Positions 61,429-64,000 of a stretch of 64,000 nucleotides of DNA are shown here, one piece after another. A program made the translations under genes and the position numbers. Each line of letters opens with the position of its first letter. The stretch's first letter is position 1. The notes beneath the pieces were generated by a model, which had not been told where the DNA came from, ran no database searches, and saw only the letters and a program-made list of their open reading frames with translations. Location of the stretch: contig NZ_WOFE01000002.1 in the NCBI RefSeq assembly GCF_016881405.1, forward strand, positions 372,001-436,000, read 5' to 3'. This DNA comes from Deefgea chitinilytica (lineage in GTDB: Bacteria; Pseudomonadota; Gammaproteobacteria; Burkholderiales; Chitinibacteraceae).

Positions 61429-63249
61429 ATGTTGCGAAAATTATCCTACTCCACTTTATTAGCCATCATCATCGGCTTGATTGCACTCGATTTTGCTTGG
61501 CTGAATATCGGACTTATTATTGATCAGCGTTTTGGCGACGTATTGCAGCGCCAGCTGGCGCAATCTCGCCCTGCCAGCAACGACATTATCATCATCGATA
61601 TTGACCAAAAAAGCTTGGAAGAAATGAACGAAAAAGCAGAGAGCGGTAGTTGGCCTTGGCCGCGTTCGATTCATGGTGAAATGGTGCAATACATCGCAGC
61701 ACAAAACCCCAAAGCAATTGTATTTGATATTTTATTTAACGAACCAGACACCTTTCGACCTGAACACGACCAGATTCTGCAACAATCAATTGCTGACTTA
61801 AAAAATGTCTATTTCCCCTATCAAAAATTACCCGATGGCGATGGCAAGAAACTTGCCGACTTACCAAAGTCACTAGGTATATTGCCAAATCCGAACGCTA
61901 ACAAGGCAGCCAGAGCAACACTCCTGCTACCTAATGTAATCCAGCAAGAAAAATGGCAAGGTGGGCTGATTAATTTCAATGCCGATAGCGATGGAATAGG
62001 TCGCTATTATCTGGCTCATGCAAATGTCGATGGTTGGCTAATTCCATCCTTACCAGACAAACTCGCTCGTGATTTTAACTGGCCAAAACATGATGCTGAG
62101 CGAACTCGCCTGAACTGGCAAACAGGTAGGCAGCATATTCCATTTTCAGATGTTTACCTCGCCGCCAATAGCGAACAATCAAATCGTCCCGCTAATGAAT
62201 TCAGCAATAAGATTGTGATTATTGGCACGGCTGCTCCCGGACTACAAGACCTACGCCCAACTTCGATGGGTCAGCTTTACCCTGGTGTAGAAATCCTTGC
62301 CACGGCGATTGATAACCGCAAACACGGTGATTGGCTGCGCGATGTACCGCGTATTTACTTCATCGTAGTAGCGCTGCTGTTGTGCAGTCTATTGGCGTGG
62401 GGCTTTGCAATTAATCTCAACACGATGACACTAGCGGCAAGCATGCTGGGTATATCGCTGCTGGCGGCACTGAGTATGTGGTTGGGGCTTAAACACTATT
62501 ATTTCTTACCGCTCGCCTCGGCGATCGCTTGGGCGTGGCTGTATTTCTGGGTGGCGGCGCTGGTGTCGTATTTGGCCGAAAAAGCCACGCGTGAGCACGC
62601 GATTGCACTGTTTTCACGCTTTTTGGATTCACGCGTCGTTGGTGAACTGATTTCCAGTGGCGAAATTGATCTGCATAAACCGGCTGAAGCACGCGAAATC
62701 ACTGTCTTATTCTCTGACATTCGTGGTTTTACTACCCTTTCCGAAAGCCACGATGCTGCGTATATTGTCCAACTACTCAATCGCTACTTCACCTTGCAGG
62801 TGGAAATTATTTTCAAACACGGCGGCACTTTGGACAAGTTCATTGGCGATGCCATCATGGCCTTTTGGGGCGCGCCCGCGAACGATCCAGAGCATGCCCG
62901 ACACGCGATTGAAGCCGCACTCGAAATGTCACAAGCTTTAGAACAATTCAAACTCGAGTTGAAAGATTTAAATGCTCATTTTGATGTCGGAATTGGCATT
63001 CACACCGGTTCAGCCGTAGTGGGTTTTATCGGCTCCGAGTCGCGGCTCGATTACACTGTGATTGGTGACACAGTGAATTTATCCTCACGGATTGAAGGGC
63101 TAACCAAAGGCAAAGCACGAATCTTGGTATCTGACAGCACTCGCGCCGCTTGCGCAGAACATTTCAACTTTATTGAACACGGCAGCCATACTGTGAAAGG
63201 CCGTGAACAAGCTGTACAACTCTTTGAACCTCAGGAGAAAAACCAATGA
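61429..63249 (+). CDS. CHASE2 sensor adenylate/guanylate cyclase
   Basis: A 606-residue membrane protein. After one N-terminal helix (about 10-30) comes a periplasmic CHASE2 domain (about 35-300) with DIIIIDIDQKSLEEM, WPWPRSIHGEMV and AIVFDILFNEPD. Three helices follow (about 305-385), then a class III cyclase domain: TVLFSDIRGFTTLSE with the first metal aspartate, HGGTLDKFIGDAIMAFWGAP with the substrate lysine and second aspartate, and GIGIHTGSAVVGFIGS. It should make cAMP or cGMP in response to an outside signal. The stop overlaps the next start (ATGA). Confidence 0.92.
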   Translation: MLRKLSYSTLLAIIIGLIALDFAWLNIGLIIDQRFGDVLQRQLAQSRPASNDIIIIDIDQKSLEEMNEKAESGSWPWPRSIHGEMVQYIAAQNPKAIVFDILFNEPDTFRPEHDQILQQSIADLKNVYFPYQKLPDGDGKKLADLPKSLGILPNPNANKAARATLLLPNVIQQEKWQGGLINFNADSDGIGRYYLAHANVDGWLIPSLPDKLARDFNWPKHDAERTRLNWQTGRQHIPFSDVYLAANSEQSNRPANEFSNKIVIIGTAAPGLQDLRPTSMGQLYPGVEILATAIDNRKHGDWLRDVPRIYFIVVALLLCSLLAWGFAINLNTMTLAASMLGISLLAALSMWLGLKHYYFLPLASAIAWAWLYFWVAALVSYLAEKATREHAIALFSRFLDSRVVGELISSGEIDLHKPAEAREITVLFSDIRGFTTLSESHDAAYIVQLLNRYFTLQVEIIFKHGGTLDKFIGDAIMAFWGAPANDPEHARHAIEAALEMSQALEQFKLELKDLNAHFDVGIGIHTGSAVVGFIGSESRLDYTVIGDTVNLSSRIEGLTKGKARILVSDSTRAACAEHFNFIEHGSHTVKGREQAVQLFEPQEKNQ

Positions 63250-63764
63250 GGCCGCTTCTTCCCCTCGCATTTGTTTTAGTCAGTAGCAGTGTTTTAGCCC
63301 AATCGGGTACCGTAGTACGCAAAACAGATTTACGCGACAAACCGTTTCTCGATGCGGCCGTCATCGCGCCGATTGCCGCCAATACGCCGATTGAAATCCA
63401 AGCCAATAAAGGCGCTTGGATGCAAGTCAAAGCTGCCAATGGTCAGGTAGGCTGGATTAAACTACTGAATGTACGCACCAGTGGCGGCGGCACCAATAGC
63501 AGCAGCCTCGCACTGGGTAATGTCATCAAAACGGGGTCTTCTGGCCAAACCGTAACAACAGGGGTTAAAGGACTATCAGCTGAACAAATTCGGCAAGCCG
63601 AACCCAACCCCGCTGAGGTAGAAAAAATGGATAGCTACGCCAGCACGCAAAGTGAAGCCACTCGCGCCGCCGTACAAGCCAAATTAATTCCGCAAGACGT
63701 CGCCGCACTCACCACCAGCACCAGTTCCGCCACCAGCGCACCAAGCAACGGGAGACGCCCATGA
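63246..63764 (+). CDS. Exported SH3-domain protein
   Basis: A 172-residue protein with a signal peptide (cleavage after VLA, about residue 18) and one bacterial SH3 domain (about 20-78: GTVVRKTDLRDKPFLDAAVIAPIAANTPIEIQANKGAWMQVKA, then GQVGWIKLLNVR). A Gly/Ser-rich linker and a region with GLSAEQIRQAEPNPAEVEKMDSYA follow, before a Thr/Ser/Ala-rich tail. It overlaps both neighbours by four bases and is probably co-produced with the cyclase and the M48 protease. It may bind peptidoglycan or its neighbour's product. Confidence 0.85.
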   Translation: MRPLLPLAFVLVSSSVLAQSGTVVRKTDLRDKPFLDAAVIAPIAANTPIEIQANKGAWMQVKAANGQVGWIKLLNVRTSGGGTNSSSLALGNVIKTGSSGQTVTTGVKGLSAEQIRQAEPNPAEVEKMDSYASTQSEATRAAVQAKLIPQDVAALTTSTSSATSAPSNGRRP

Positions 63765-64000
63765 TCCGCTACTCACTCCGCCTCTTGCTAGTCAGCAGCC
63801 TATTGGCCGTGCCAGCGCATGCACTTGACTTGGGCAAATTACTGACCACAGAAAATATCGAATCAGTCGGTAAAATCCTCAATAACACCGTCGAAGCCAA
63901 TAAAACCATTACCCCACAGCAAGAAATTGTCATGGGGCAAGGCGTGATGGCGACTTTGCTTGGCGCAGCTCCGTTGGTCAAAGACCCTGCGCTACAAAAA
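63761..64000 (+). CDS. M48 family metalloprotease, N-terminal part
   Basis: The first 80 residues of a protein cut by the right edge of the window. A signal peptide (cleavage after AHA) is followed by QQEIVMGQGVMATLLGAAPLVKDPALQK, which resembles the segment before the HExxH site in exported M48 proteases (eqEi.mG...aa.LLGaaPLv.d). The catalytic motif itself is outside the window, so the call rests on the N-terminus only. GGAG precedes the ATG, which overlaps the upstream stop (ATGA). Confidence 0.65.
   Translation, partial: MIRYSLRLLLVSSLLAVPAHALDLGKLLTTENIESVGKILNNTVEANKTITPQQEIVMGQGVMATLLGAAPLVKDPALQK

Overview
The window reads as a chromosomal stretch of a Gram-negative betaproteobacterium. 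Gene content and order (aroQ-accB-accC-prmA, cysE-iscRSUA-hscBA-fdx-iscX, PrmB, MetNIQ, a CysB-type regulator) point to the Neisseriales. The GlcNAc-type transport and kinase cluster and the glycogen operon suggest the chitin-using Chitinibacteraceae group (Chitinibacter, Deefgea or Iodobacter-like). This placement is inference from gene content, not from a marker gene. I see no rRNA, tRNA, CRISPR array, prophage or insertion sequence.

Layout. 1-3.5 kb: end of an epimerase gene, a small membrane protein, and a divergent HD-GYP / GGDEF pair. 3.5-7.7 kb: an mgtA-mgtC Mg2+ unit with a long untranslated upstream region. 7.7-10 kb: tgt and queA (queuosine). 10.2-14.9 kb: aroQ-accB-accC-prmA and a zinc-ribbon membrane protein. 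15-16.1 kb: tandem thiol-peroxidase-fold genes, the first without any cysteine. 16.2-21 kb: DUF3025 protein, a sigma-54-type promoter with amtB, an unknown protein, a TraB/GumN-like protein lacking its motif histidines, and an aldo/keto reductase. 21-28.1 kb: a carbohydrate ABC transporter, GntR regulator and GlcNAc-type kinase. 28.3-31.6 kb: cysH, a TSUP permease, a CysB-like regulator and a Nudix hydrolase. 31.7-44.7 kb: glgB-glgX-pgm-glgC-glgA-glgP with a divergent alpha-glucosidase. 45.3-52.5 kb: cysE and the isc operon. 52.6-58.4 kb: a degenerate HD-GYP protein, EF-hand protein, DUF2322-like protein, RhlE helicase, PrmB and a membrane diguanylate cyclase. 58.5-61.3 kb: metN-metI-metQ. 61.4-64 kb: a CHASE2-cyclase, SH3 protein and M48 protease (cut by the window end), coupled by 4-nt overlaps.

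Two repeat families stand out. The first is built from 7-bp units of the type GTnAGGn. It sits in five gaps between same-direction genes: queA/tgt, accB/accC, iscS/iscU, iscA/hscB and fdx/iscX. Four copies are long imperfect inverted repeats with a shared GTAAAA hinge; the fifth is a perfect 13-copy GCGTGAG array. The second family consists of about 50-bp palindromes with GGTATaT/GGTATTGC ends at four or five intergenic places. Three terminators on the minus strand also share the string CGCCATTTTTATT.

Other points of interest are an amber-interrupted TonB-like lipoprotein gene inside the isc operon, a twin IscR site at iscR, a sigma-54 promoter with four regularly spaced CGCACC half-sites before amtB, and structured leaders before metN and metQ. 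Several signalling or enzyme paralogs have lost their catalytic residues. The glycogen genes cover the path from glucose-1-phosphate to glycogen and back. The transporter, kinase and regulator plausibly form one amino-sugar import unit.
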